Assembly (NCBI RefSeq): GCF_030373545.1
Contig: NZ_JAUDCO010000001.1
Location: 186,001-250,000 of the forward strand
DNA length: 64,000 bases
Origin: Collinsella tanakaei
GTDB lineage: Bacteria; Actinomycetota; Coriobacteriia; Coriobacteriales; Coriobacteriaceae
Direction: 5' to 3'
The translations under genes and the position numbers were made by a program. The notes beneath the pieces were generated by a model. That model did not search any database, was not told the origin of the DNA, and was given only the letters and a program-made list of their open reading frames with translations. Of the stretch, positions 42,384 to 49,737 are shown one piece after another. Positions within the stretch are counted from its first letter, which is position 1. Each line of letters opens with the position of its first letter.

Positions 42384-43727
42384 TTAAAACTCCAGCTCAT
42401 CCAGGCGGTCGAAGACGCGATCGATGCGGGTCAGGAAGTCCCACGGATCGAAAATCTCGTCGAGCTTCTCGGATGCGACCGTGCAGCGCGGATCGGCCTC
42501 GAGCTTCTCGCGGAACGTGGTGCCGCCGGCGCACTGCTGCACCTCGCGCCACGTGGCCATGGCGTTCTCCTGCACGATGGCGTAGGCCTCCTCGCGCGTG
42601 ATGCCCGTCTCGACGAGGGCGAGCAGTACCTTGGACGAGAAGATGAGGCCGCGGGTCTTGTTGAGGTTGGCCTTCATCTGCTCGGGATACAGGATGAGGC
42701 CGTCGACCACGCGGGTAAGGCACTGGAACATGTGGTCGAGCGCGATGAAGCTGTCGGCCTGCGCCACGCGCTCGGCGGAGGAATGCGAGATGTCGCGCTC
42801 GTGCCACAGGGCGACATTGTCAAAGGCGACCTGCGCGTTGGCCTTCACCACGCGGGAGAGGCCGCAGACCTTCTCCATGGTGATGGGGTTGCGCTTGTGC
42901 GGCATCGCGCTCGAGCCCTTCTGCCCCTTCTTGAAGGGCTCCTCGGCCTCAAGGGTATCAGTCTTCTGCAGGTTGCGGATCTCGGTGGCGATGCGCTCGC
43001 AGGTGGCAGCCGTGGTGGCGAGCACGCCGGCGAGGTAGGCGTGGTGATCGCGGGAGATGACCTGCGTGGACAGCGGATCGTGGACCAGGCCCAGATGCTC
43101 GCAGACGTACTCCTCGACAAACGGGTCGATGGAGGAGTAGGTGCCCACCGCGCCGGAAATGGCGCCGAACGCCACATTGGCGCGGGCATCGATCAGACGG
43201 TCGAGGTCGCGCTTGAGCTCCCAAGCCCAGCTGCCGAACTTCATGCCGAACGTCATGGGCTCAGCATGGATGCCGTGGGTGCGGCCGACGCACAGGGTCT
43301 CGCGCTCCTCGAAGGCACGACGCTTGCAGATCTCGCCGAGCTTGCGGCAGTCCTCGATGATGATGTCGGTCGCCTGGACAAGCTGGTAGCACAGGGCCGT
43401 GTCGCCGAGGTCGGAGGACGTCATGCCAAAGTGCACCCAGCGGCTGGGCTTGGGCTCGCCCTCGGGGACCTCCTTATCGATGTACTCACCCATGTTGGTG
43501 AGGAAGGAGATGACGTCGTGGTTGGTGACGGCCTCGATAGCGTCGACCTCGTCCTTGTTGAAGGCGGCGTGCTCGCGAATCCAAGCGGCCTCCTCCTTGG
43601 TGATGCCGATCTTGCCGAGCTCTGCCTGAGCCTCGCAGGCAAGCACCTCGATCTCCTGCCAGATGGCGTACTTGTTCTCCAGCGAGAAGATGTGGCCCAT
43701 CTCAGGACGGGTGTAGCGATCGATCAT
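42384..43727 (-). CDS. purB: Adenylosuccinate lyase
   Basis: A 447-residue lyase that cleaves SAICAR and adenylosuccinate, releasing fumarate, in purine synthesis. The family signature SSAMPHKRNP carries the mobile-loop Ser, and GMTSSDLGDT and GRTHGIHAEPMTFG are active-site blocks. The ATG at 43727 follows AAAAAGGAG; longer upstream frames lack support. It is monocistronic with its own terminator. A P4/P3 repeat sits just upstream. Confidence 0.95.
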   Translation of the reverse strand: MIDRYTRPEMGHIFSLENKYAIWQEIEVLACEAQAELGKIGITKEEAAWIREHAAFNKDEVDAIEAVTNHDVISFLTNMGEYIDKEVPEGEPKPSRWVHFGMTSSDLGDTALCYQLVQATDIIIEDCRKLGEICKRRAFEERETLCVGRTHGIHAEPMTFGMKFGSWAWELKRDLDRLIDARANVAFGAISGAVGTYSSIDPFVEEYVCEHLGLVHDPLSTQVISRDHHAYLAGVLATTAATCERIATEIRNLQKTDTLEAEEPFKKGQKGSSAMPHKRNPITMEKVCGLSRVVKANAQVAFDNVALWHERDISHSSAERVAQADSFIALDHMFQCLTRVVDGLILYPEQMKANLNKTRGLIFSSKVLLALVETGITREEAYAIVQENAMATWREVQQCAGGTTFREKLEADPRCTVASEKLDEIFDPWDFLTRIDRVFDRLDELEF

Positions 43728-43787
43728 TGCGGCTCCTTTTTGTGTATTGGCACGCTGACGGTACGCACATATTGTACGCGCTCGCAT

Positions 43788-43858
43788 GGGAAAATAGGGG
43801 CAAGCACCATTTCCCCAGGCATGAGCGCGACAAGATGGAACCGGGCACAAATGTGTCG
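43788..43858. repeat. Truncated palindromic element: P4 head plus single P3 unit
   Basis: GGGAAAATAGGGGCAAGCACC (43788-43808, one base split by wobble from copy a) is followed by TTTCCCC, then a 31-base P3 unit (43828-43858: CGACAAGATGG...ATGTGTCG). The matching right arm present at 11898-11913 is missing, and tRNA-Gly tail repeats begin at once. It lies upstream of purB. The whole gap 43728-44116 is repeat DNA apart from the purB leader. Confidence 0.7.
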
Positions 43859-43864
43859 CCTCGC

Positions 43865-43963
43865 GACTCCAACGGGCTCGAGTCCCCGAAAGGGGCTCGG
43901 AAAAGGAAACGGCACCGTGGTCGGTGCCGTAAAAGCTCTGGAGCGGGCAACGGGACTCGAGCC
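43865..43963 (-). repeat. tRNA-Gly tail repeat, distal copy
   Basis: A unit of about 100 bases about 85-90 per cent identical by eye to 44043-44142. In tRNA orientation it contains the tRNA-Gly 3' end (CTCGAGTCCCGTTGCCCGCTCCA, broken here at CTCGAGTCCC), the terminator hairpin CGGCACCGACCACGGTGCCG and an inverted T-arm. Substitutions in the terminator stem loop (GTGG versus GCGG) leave the stem intact. Note it carries no 5' part of a tRNA. Confidence 0.75.
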
Positions 43964-44042
43964 GGCTGCGCCGGCTCCCCCGCTGCGGCGCTTCGCGCCT
44001 TGCGCGCTGCGCGGGGAACGCTCACGCGTTCCCACGCTCCGC

Positions 44043-44142
44043 GACCCCAACGGGTTCGAGTCCCTGGAAGAGGCTCCGAAAAAGAAACGGCACCGCGGTC
44101 GGTGCCGTAAAAGCTCTGGAGCGGGCAACGGGACTCGAACCC
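44043..44142 (-). repeat. tRNA-Gly tail repeat, proximal copy (overlaps the tRNA)
   Basis: This includes the true 3' end of tRNA-Gly, its terminator and, beyond it, an inverted T-arm with GGGACTCGAACCCG on the minus strand (44050-44063). Between the two copies lies an 80-base GC-rich segment (43964-44042) with several CGCG-rich hairpins. Confidence 0.75.
44081..44107 (-). terminator. Terminator of tRNA-Gly
   Basis: CGGCACC-GACCGC-GGTGCCG followed by TTTCTTTTT on the minus strand, ten bases after the encoded CCA. An equivalent hairpin recurs in the distal repeat (43910-43930). Confidence 0.85.
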
Positions 44143-44191
44143 GCGAGTGTCAGCTTGGGAAGCTGATGCCTTACCACTTGGCGATGCCCGC
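44117..44191 (-). tRNA. tRNA-Gly (anticodon CCC)
   Basis: A 75-base tRNA with acceptor GCGGGCA/TGCCCGC, anticodon loop TTCCCAA giving CCC, T-arm CGGGTTCGAGTCCCG, discriminator T and encoded CCA. Its 3' part is repeated downstream. Confidence 0.96.
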
Positions 44192-44223
44192 GTATGTGTG
44201 CCGATGACGTCGGCGTACGGTGT

Positions 44224-44252
44224 AGTATAGCGTGCCGGTTTTCGCCGGACAA
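44224..44252 (-). promoter_or_regulatory. Promoter of tRNA-Gly
   Basis: On the minus strand TTGTCC, exactly 17 bases, then consensus TATACT; the tRNA 5' end is 33 bases downstream of the -10. Confidence 0.75.
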
Positions 44253-44564
44253 GGCGGGTGCCGCAAACAGCCTTGAACCGCAGGAAAATTGCTGCTGTCC
44301 CATACGAACACCTCAGCGGCACCATCGACGTGGGCCAAGTTCGCCCCAACGGTTCAGATTTGTGCTGATATGGCGCGGTTTTGACGGCATGTCCGTACCG
44401 ATAGGTCTTTATCCATGAACTTTGAGCCCTGCCTTCACCAGCCGTTGTTGGGTTGCTTTGGATAATCGCGGGACCGCCGTCTTGTGCCCTGTTGGATACC
44501 TTTGAATTTCTGTCCAATTTGACCATCTATCATCTCCTTCCCATCGCGATGAAGGAGGTCGGTC
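44253..44564. other. Non-coding leader of the surface-protein island
   Basis: About 310 bases without a convincing gene. It is less GC-rich by eye than its surroundings. Only the ribosome site AAGGAGGT (44552-44559) of the adhesin gene is recognisable. Open frames on the minus strand (to 44526) show no family resemblance and no ribosome site. It may contain the adhesin promoter, which I could not place. Confidence 0.4.
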
Positions 44565-47500
44565 ATGAGATTGCCGTCTCGGTTAGCCCGCCGGTCGAGC
44601 CGTGCTCGAAAAGGACGAGATCACAGGAGGATGCGTTCCGGATACCCGTGCGCAAGAGCGCTTGATGTGCACGTGCTTTGTGCGCGGTTGGCGCTTCTTG
44701 TTGCGGCGGCGTGCGCCCTGTCGCTTGTCGCGTGGCTTCGCATCAATCCTGCGGAAGATGCCTATGCAGCCCAATCGACGATTTCTGTAACCGAGCTGCC
44801 GAGCAATCCGCACTCGTCTGACGGCGAGGGAACGTTCATTCGCGTCAGCGGGCCGACCTCCTCCGTCGCGTACTGTGCACAGGGATGGCTGCTCACCCCT
44901 GAAGTCGGGCAGCGCCTCGAGCGGTACGGTTCGCTCGAGATTCCCGAGCTCGACTACGTCATGTACCACGGCTACGACGGCAAGGTCGTGACGTCGGTAT
45001 ACGGTCTCGATGAGCAGCGGTCCGAAGCGGCGACCGCGGCTGCGGTATGGCTCGCCATCGCCGACCAGCGCGGCGACATCCTTGATTATGTGGGCGACGG
45101 GGAGCAGTTCCACGGCAACCAGATGTATCTTGAGCGCTGGCAGCTCATCAAGGACGAGCAGGTCAAGGATGCTGCCTGGAAGCTCTACCAGGCCGGACTC
45201 GACTACAAGCGCGCCGGCGCGGGCGGAGACGAAGCGGGATGCGCAACCCTGTGGACCAACAAAACCGCTCACGACCAGACCGGGCTGTTTGAATATCAAT
45301 GCCTTGTGACCTCGGATAAGGTGGTGACCGCAACATTCACGAAGACGTCAGCGGATATGCAGATCACCGAGGGCAACGAATCGTACTCGCTCGCGGGCGC
45401 CAGCTACGACATCTATCGGGCTTCAGACGATCGGAAGGTCGCATCCATCGAAACGGACGAGGATGGGCGCGCGTCGCTGCAACTCGAGCCGAATACCTCC
45501 TATTACGCTATCGAGACATCCGCGCCGAACGGCTTTTTAGTCAACGAGCAGCGTATCGAGTTCAAAACCGGAACGCAGCCCTCAAACGTGGAACTTGTCG
45601 ACACGCCCGCGCGCTTCTCGCTCGTCGTTTCCAAGCGCGATGCGGCAACCCGCGGTATCGCGCAGCCGGGAGCCACCCTCGAGGGCGCGGAATTTCATCT
45701 CACCTCGCTCTCGGTCGATGGATTCGAGCGGAGCGGAACGACCGATGAGCACGGCGTTCTTGAGTTTGACGACCTTCCGCTCGGCACGGTTCGAGTGGTG
45801 GAGACCAAGGCCCCGGAAGGATACGTGCTCGACCCGACGCCACGTGAATACACCGTAGAGGCCAGCGACCTGTCGGAAACAGGTGAGCTTACCCTGATGC
45901 CTGAAGAGGATTATCTTGAAGTCCCCGTCGCCTTCGACCTTGAGATCGCGAAGTTTCGGGGTGATATCGAACCGGGCAGCTCCGCCCATAAGACCCCTGC
46001 GGAGGGCGTGGAGTTCCTTATCATCTCGAACTCTACGGGCGAGACCGTCGGGTCCATCGTCACCGGAAGCGACGGATACGCGACGACCGAGGGGCTCTGG
46101 TTCGGCGAGGGCGAGCGCCCTGACAACGCAGCCGGCGCCCTTCCCTACGATCGAGCGGGCTATCTGATCCGCGAGAACGAGGAGACGACCCCCGACGGAC
46201 TCAAGCCACTCGATGACTGGTCAATCAAGGCGGATCAGATGGCGAACGGGGTCACGCTGCGTTATATCGTGAGTAACCAGGCCGTAGCGGCGCGCCTGCA
46301 GATCGCGAAAGTCGATGCGGACACGGGCGAGCGCATCGCGGCCGCCGGTTTCTCGTTCCAGATTCTCGATGAGCAGGGTGAGCCCATCAGCCAAAACGCG
46401 TGGTACCCAAACCCCGTCACCACCGATGTGTTCACGACCGACGAGAGCGGCACCGTGACGCTTCCCGAGCTGTTGCGCGCCGGGTCATATCGCATCCGCG
46501 AGGTGGCCGCCCCCGCTCCCTACCTGCTCGGCAATGAAGATGTGACCTTTACCATCGAAGATGAATCCGACGGCGCTCTCGTCGTCGTGGAGGTGGCAGA
46601 CCGCCAGGCGACGGGCAGCGCCCGCCTAGCCAAGACATGCTCGCAAGACGGCAAGGCCTTGGCGGGAGCAACCTTCGATGTCGTGGCGCTGCAGGATGTC
46701 ATAGGCCCTGATGGATCGATCCTTGCAGCTGAAGGGTCGATTGTGGGAACGGTGACGACCGACGAGGAAGGAACGGCGCACATAGAGGGCTTACCGCTTG
46801 CCGCCGACACGGTCCGTTACGCGTTCGTAGAGACCGAAGCGCCCGACGGACACGTGCTCGACACATCCCCGATCGAGTTTTCCCTGAGCTTCCAAGATGG
46901 CGAGACACCGACCGTGGTCACGGAGGTTTCGGCAACCAATGAGCCGACACGGGTCGTGGTGCACAAGCGGGTGGGTGGGAATCCCGATGAAGGAGTCGAG
47001 GGCGTTGAGTTCACGCTGTGGCGCGCGGACGACGAGGCGGAAGGAAGCGAAGAGGTTGATGGGGTGCCCAAGCTTGTCGACGGGCGAGAAGCGCTGACGG
47101 TCGAAACCGATGCGCAGGGAGACGCCATCGTCGAACATCTTGAGCAGGGAACCTGGCGCATGAAGGAGACGGGTGCTCCGCAGGGGCTCATCCCGAGCGA
47201 CGAGGTCTTTGAGTTCACCGTAGATGACCAGGGTCTGATCGAGGGCGAGCGGTCGTTTGAGGTCACCATGGAAAACGACTACACCAAGGTGGATATCTCG
47301 AAGCGCGACATCACGAATGAGGAGGAGGTTCCCGGAGCTCACCTGACCATCTTGGACGAGGACGGCAACGCAGTCGAGAGCTGGGTTTCTGGAACCGAAC
47401 CCCATCGCATCGAGCGACTCGCTCCTGGAACCTACTATCTCATCGAGGAGCTCGCACCGCAGACCCATGAACAAGCAAGCGCCATCGAGTTCACCGTCGA

Positions 47501-48476
47501 TGCGACCGGCGGGGTCCAAACCGTCGTCATGTATGACCAACCCATCTCGATCGAGGGCACTGTCGACAAGCGCCAGGAGGTTGTCGGCCCGGCTGACGGG
47601 GACGACGAACCTTCCGGAAACGATGGGCCCAATGACAGCACATCCGCAGATAGAAGCTATGCCTACAGCATCGACGTACGCAACGGAAGCACGACATGGG
47701 TCGACGAGTTCACGGTGACCGATGAGATCGACGGCGCCGAGGCGGGGCTTGTCGAACTGACCGCACTTACCACACCGCAAGCGTCTGGGGATTTCGATGG
47801 GAAGCTCAACGTGTGGTATCGGACGAATCTACCCGCGGACACCGTGGAGGACAGCAGCGCGAACGCCACGCTCGATGACGGTCACGGCAATCCTTGGTTG
47901 GCCCACGACAACGTGATGGCATCTCTCGGCAGCGACGGACGAGCACTCGACTACACCGGATGGCGTCTGTGGTGCGAGGACGTGAGCACCGAGCAGGCAG
48001 TGCAGCTGAACGTCACCGACTTGCACCTAAGAGATGGGGAGACGGTCGTTGCGATTCGCTTGGAATACGGCTGCGTCGACGCCGGGTTCTGCACGCGCTC
48101 GGAGCGATGGGATGCCGACGACATCAAGGACGCGCATGACAACGTCGATGAGATCTTGGCGACCCATGAGGGTGACACGTTTGAAACCTCAACAGGAGAG
48201 ACAGCGGAACGAGCGCCGCTCGTCTTGCACATGCGCGTCACCGATCGATATCAACCTGGAGATGAGCTGATCAACGATGCCCGCGTCGATCTGTACCGCA
48301 ACGGAGGTGGAGAGGAGCTTGAAGACCACGACGAGGACCGCGTGGAGCAGACGCCCGACACAGGCACCTGGCCGCTCGACCAGACCGGTATCGGGGCGGG
48401 CGTTGCGGTGATTCTGCTGGCAGCAAGCGGTGCGGCGTGGTGGTTCGCGCGCACCAAAGAGTCGCGGGCCGCATGA
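44565..48476 (+). CDS. Cna-B repeat surface adhesin/pilin, sortase-anchored
   Basis: A 1303-residue cell-wall protein. An Arg-rich leader precedes a hydrophobic signal segment (about 38-56). Then comes a thioester-domain-like region (about 70-230: VAYCAQGW and TAAAVWLAIA). About seven Cna-B domains follow (about 245-1000), each with a Lys (SKRD, IAKF, IAKVD, LAKT, HKRV, ISKRD) and a matching Glu (VETKAP, RENEE, REVAAP, VETEAP, KETGAP, IEELAP) able to form isopeptide bonds. A last beta-rich domain leads to TPDTG (1263-1267), a membrane helix and an Arg/Lys tail, the sorting signal. The thioester motif TQxA reads TAAA, so the Gln is missing. ATG 44565 has an ideal AAGGAGGT. It overlaps the sortase gene by 4 bases. 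Confidence 0.88.
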   Translation: MRLPSRLARRSSRARKGRDHRRMRSGYPCARALDVHVLCARLALLVAAACALSLVAWLRINPAEDAYAAQSTISVTELPSNPHSSDGEGTFIRVSGPTSSVAYCAQGWLLTPEVGQRLERYGSLEIPELDYVMYHGYDGKVVTSVYGLDEQRSEAATAAAVWLAIADQRGDILDYVGDGEQFHGNQMYLERWQLIKDEQVKDAAWKLYQAGLDYKRAGAGGDEAGCATLWTNKTAHDQTGLFEYQCLVTSDKVVTATFTKTSADMQITEGNESYSLAGASYDIYRASDDRKVASIETDEDGRASLQLEPNTSYYAIETSAPNGFLVNEQRIEFKTGTQPSNVELVDTPARFSLVVSKRDAATRGIAQPGATLEGAEFHLTSLSVDGFERSGTTDEHGVLEFDDLPLGTVRVVETKAPEGYVLDPTPREYTVEASDLSETGELTLMPEEDYLEVPVAFDLEIAKFRGDIEPGSSAHKTPAEGVEFLIISNSTGETVGSIVTGSDGYATTEGLWFGEGERPDNAAGALPYDRAGYLIRENEETTPDGLKPLDDWSIKADQMANGVTLRYIVSNQAVAARLQIAKVDADTGERIAAAGFSFQILDEQGEPISQNAWYPNPVTTDVFTTDESGTVTLPELLRAGSYRIREVAAPAPYLLGNEDVTFTIEDESDGALVVVEVADRQATGSARLAKTCSQDGKALAGATFDVVALQDVIGPDGSILAAEGSIVGTVTTDEEGTAHIEGLPLAADTVRYAFVETEAPDGHVLDTSPIEFSLSFQDGETPTVVTEVSATNEPTRVVVHKRVGGNPDEGVEGVEFTLWRADDEAEGSEEVDGVPKLVDGREALTVETDAQGDAIVEHLEQGTWRMKETGAPQGLIPSDEVFEFTVDDQGLIEGERSFEVTMENDYTKVDISKRDITNEEEVPGAHLTILDEDGNAVESWVSGTEPHRIERLAPGTYYLIEELAPQTHEQASAIEFTVDATGGVQTVVMYDQPISIEGTVDKRQEVVGPADGDDEPSGNDGPNDSTSADRSYAYSIDVRNGSTTWVDEFTVTDEIDGAEAGLVELTALTTPQASGDFDGKLNVWYRTNLPADTVEDSSANATLDDGHGNPWLAHDNVMASLGSDGRALDYTGWRLWCEDVSTEQAVQLNVTDLHLRDGETVVAIRLEYGCVDAGFCTRSERWDADDIKDAHDNVDEILATHEGDTFETSTGETAERAPLVLHMRVTDRYQPGDELINDARVDLYRNGGGEELEDHDEDRVEQTPDTGTWPLDQTGIGAGVAVILLAASGAAWWFARTKESRAA

Positions 48477-49213
48477 TTGAGTCAGCGCGCGTCGGAAAGG
48501 TCATCGCCTCGTCGTGCCTTCTGCTCGCAGCCATGTCGGGGGCGGTGCGGTGCGCCCGCATCGATCTGGATGAGATGGCGTACCGCATCGCCGCCGCCTC
48601 GCGCATGTCGATCCACGACGGCGATTCGCCTTCGAGAAACGATGGGGCTCAGGACCCTATGGCGGACAACCCCGCGATCGTAGGATGGCTGGATATCGAA
48701 CAACCGAAGCTTTCCTACCCTGTCGTGCAGCCGCGCGGAAACACGCCCCGCTCCTGGTATCTTGACCATGACGCCTGGGGCAACAACAGCGAGCTTGGCT
48801 GCCCGTATCTTGATATCCGCGCTACGGAGACCGATGACCATCTGCTCGTATACGGACATCGAATCTTGGGGACCGACTCCATGTTCAGCCGTCTGGCCGA
48901 TGCCTATCTCCCTGACGTCTTTTGCAAGCTGGGAAATGCACGGTGGGAATCGCGCGACGGAAGACAGCTATCCTGCACCCCGCTTCTTGCAATGCAGGTG
49001 CAGGCGGCATATCAGCCAATCCAGCAATTCGACTTCGGCGATTCAGCGGACCTCAGGGCATGGCTGCGGCGCTTAACCGAAGACGCCTCCGCCGTGTCGC
49101 ACACAGCGGAGGCGTTGATATCGTCTAGCACGGCGGCCGTCACGCTGGTCACCTGTTCGGGAAACCTCGTCGGTTCCAGCTGGCGGACGCTGGTGGTCTA
49201 CGTGGCCCGTTAG
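48473..49213 (+). CDS. Class B sortase
   Basis: A 246-residue membrane transpeptidase. An N-terminal hydrophobic segment (about 8-25) anchors it, and the catalytic triad is visible: His129 in VYGHRI, Cys228 in TLVTCSGN and Arg238 in SSWRTLVVYVA. VGWLDIEQPKLSYPVVQ and YLDHDAWGNNSELGCPYLD are class B blocks. It should cleave the TPDTG-type signal of the upstream adhesin and attach it to peptidoglycan or polymerise it. The start overlaps the adhesin stop (ATGA), so the pair is co-translated. Confidence 0.92.
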   Translation: MIESARVGKVIASSCLLLAAMSGAVRCARIDLDEMAYRIAAASRMSIHDGDSPSRNDGAQDPMADNPAIVGWLDIEQPKLSYPVVQPRGNTPRSWYLDHDAWGNNSELGCPYLDIRATETDDHLLVYGHRILGTDSMFSRLADAYLPDVFCKLGNARWESRDGRQLSCTPLLAMQVQAAYQPIQQFDFGDSADLRAWLRRLTEDASAVSHTAEALISSSTAAVTLVTCSGNLVGSSWRTLVVYVAR

Positions 49214-49216
49214 GCG

Positions 49217-49495
49217 CTACGCATCGTCGCCGCCCTCGGTGTCCTCAGCGGTATCGCCATCCTCGGCAGCCGCATCGTCCTCTGCCTCTTTTTCCTGTTC
49301 ATCGATGGCTTCATCAATGAAGGTCTGGTCGTTGGAAGCATCCTGCGCCCGCTCCGCCTCGTTGCGCTCGACACGCTGCGCCTCGGGAGTCGATCCCGCA
49401 ACGCCGACAAAGTACGAAAGGCCGAGGCCCAGAGCAATGGCCACGATGGCACCGATGAGATAGGCGATCCAATGGCGCTTGATGAACGAGAACAC
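49217..49495 (-). CDS. Small membrane protein with acidic tail
   Basis: 92 residues: a basic N-terminus, one membrane segment at about 9-31 (WIAYLIGAIVAIALGLGLSY) and a strongly acidic Glu/Asp/Ala tail. No family is recognised. A GTG start at 49495 follows GAGGAGG. It converges on the sortase gene with three bases between the stops and has no operon partner. Confidence 0.7.
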   Translation of the reverse strand: MFSFIKRHWIAYLIGAIVAIALGLGLSYFVGVAGSTPEAQRVERNEAERAQDASNDQTFIDEAIDEQEKEAEDDAAAEDGDTAEDTEGGDDA

Positions 49496-49681
49496 GTATC
49501 CTCCTCGACATGGTTCGTTTGCCCAGTATGCTACCAGCTTTTTGCATCGCGCATTGCGCGGCGATGCATGCGCGGGCGTATCTCCAGAAGCCGTGCGGCG
49601 TCTTTTGATTATCGGGATTCATAACGAGAGGCGCCAGCCGTTCATCTGGCTGCTGAGATGCAATCCCGTACAGCATGAAAA

Positions 49682-49714
49682 AGCCCGGCTGCGGCTCGTT
49701 GCCGCAGCCGGGCT
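49682..49714 (-). terminator. Terminator of the M28-like gene
   Basis: A perfect 14-base-pair stem AGCCCGGCTGCGGC/GCCGCAGCCGGGCT with loop AACGA and a T5 run on the minus strand, 23 bases after the stop. Confidence 0.93.
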
Positions 49715-49737
49715 GCTGAAACGCGGTGTCGCGCGTC

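Noticed and set aside
43724-44128. Open frames on both strands over tRNA-Gly and its tail repeats
   Set aside because: Translations of the tRNA 3' end, terminator and GC-rich hairpins; repetitive only because the DNA is repeated.
44253-44526. Possible remnant gene on the minus strand before the adhesin
   Set aside because: No start signal, no recognisable motif, and the frame runs into the tRNA-Gly region; cannot be distinguished from chance.
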